Virus record (IMG/VR): IMGVR_UViG_3300031758_000688
Span: 1 to 21,090 of that record
From: a virus
Direction: 5' to 3' (one strand)
Length of the DNA stretch: 21,090 nt
The notes under the pieces are model-generated. The model saw only the letters and a program-made list of their open reading frames with translations. It was not told where the DNA came from and searched no databases. A program made the position numbers and the translations under genes. This document shows positions 20,736-21,090 of the stretch, piece after piece. Each line of letters starts with the position of its first letter. Positions within the stretch are counted from its first letter, which is position 1.

Positions 20736-20939
20736 TTAGGAGGCCCTATACGCCAGCAATGCAGCGGCAAATTCTGCGCCTGTCGCTGGTGTTTCGTTGC
20801 GCTGCACTGCAAGCCACGCGGCATCTGCGGCCACGGCAGCATCCCATGCGCGCCGCGCCATCAACCTTGCCGCCCTGGCCGCAAGGTCGTTGTCGTTGAG
20901 ATAGGCCCCGTCAGTGGCGCACCAGTCGTCGAATGTCAT
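20736..20939 (-). CDS. Small Ala-rich phage protein, function unknown (67 residues)
   Basis: A 67-residue, Ala-rich, helical protein (NDLAARAARLMARRAWDAAV, then a helix with ADAAWLAVQRNETPATGAEF). GGAG stands upstream of the ATG, and the next leftward gene begins 12 bases after its stop. Low-complexity Ala content makes coding less certain than for the neighbours, but start site, spacing and direction fit a small-gene operon. No family recognised. Confidence 0.65.
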   Translation of the reverse strand: MTFDDWCATDGAYLNDNDLAARAARLMARRAWDAAVAADAAWLAVQRNETPATGAEFAAALLAYRAS

Positions 20940-20958
20940 TGTTGCTCTCCGTTAGGCG

Positions 20959-21090
20959 TCAGGTATGCCGCCGCCAGTTAATGCGTTGCTTGCCGATCTG
21001 GCCGGTGAATGCGTACTTGATCGCAATCCAGACACTGTGCGCCCGGTCAATGCCAAAGCCGCAGCACGCCGCATAAACATGCAGCGCGTC
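20959..21090 (-). CDS. C-terminal end of a leftward gene cut by the window edge
   Basis: The last 43 residues of a leftward gene, whose start lies beyond the window; the stop TGA is at 20961-20959. The visible part reads DALHVYAACCGFGIDRAHSV, then WIAIKYAFTGQIGKQRINWR and RHT. No internal ATG is present, and the frame is open to the edge. It ends 19 bases before the next ATG (at 20939), with a GGAG in between. Family unknown; membership of the same small-gene operon is inferred. Confidence 0.6.
   Translation of the reverse strand, partial: DALHVYAACCGFGIDRAHSVWIAIKYAFTGQIGKQRINWRRHT

Noticed and set aside
20273-20957. Integron attC sites suggested by GTTAGGC and GCCTAAC
   Set aside because: The paired cores are about 220 and 440 bases apart with genes between them, and no hairpin arms of an attC site are visible.

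Overview
The window is a stretch of a tailed double-stranded DNA phage or prophage from a Gram-negative, GC-rich bacterium, most likely a proteobacterium. The head-to-tail joining genes, tail tube, frameshifted tail chaperone, tape measure and absence of any contractile-sheath gene indicate a siphovirus. The nested Rz/Rz1 spanin pair indicates a host with an outer membrane. No integrase, repressor, portal or terminase is visible, so lifestyle and exact host cannot be decided here.

Layout of the rightward late region. Positions 24-3393 hold five small to medium structural genes of very high GC content. They include a 522-residue beta-rich protein and a protein made of seven 23-residue Gly-Gly repeats. 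Positions 3417-5226 hold the head-tail connector, head closure, HK97 gp10-like and DUF3168 tail-completion genes. Positions 5247-8212 hold the tail tube, the tail assembly chaperone with a textbook -1 frameshift site, and a short tape measure. Positions 8216-14810 hold a tail-tip set in the order seen in gene transfer agents: DUF2460, DUF2163, NlpC/P60 peptidase, and a large central protein with a lectin-like C-terminus, followed by a fibre-like protein. Positions 14824-16786 hold a small proline-ended protein, three membrane proteins (one a probable holin) and an M15-type peptidoglycan peptidase that is the probable endolysin. Many of these genes overlap by 1-8 bases, as in a single late transcript.

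The lysis module is then interrupted. A leftward, tightly overlapping five-gene operon (19580 down to 16652) lies between the endolysin and the spanins. It encodes two uncharacterised small proteins, an IbrA/YbdN-like PP-loop protein (PAPS-reductase fold, DUF3440), an IbrB/YbdM-like ParB-fold protein and a small HTH protein. It has its own near-consensus sigma70 promoter, TTGACA-16-TATGAT, with a palindrome exactly filling the spacer, so it looks like a separately controlled accessory (moron) cassette. Rz with Rz1 nested inside it resumes the rightward direction at 19734-20273.

From 20274 to the end, a run of small leftward genes begins (65, 69 and 67 residues, plus one cut by the window edge). 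They look like the edge of a separate leftward transcription unit with no recognisable functions.

The best candidate for an undescribed system is the IbrA/IbrB cassette with its two unnamed partners and HTH protein. The clearest mechanistic signal is the A AAA AAC slippery site followed 7 bases later by an 8-bp GC-rich hairpin. All family assignments were made by eye from sequence patterns; no database search was possible.
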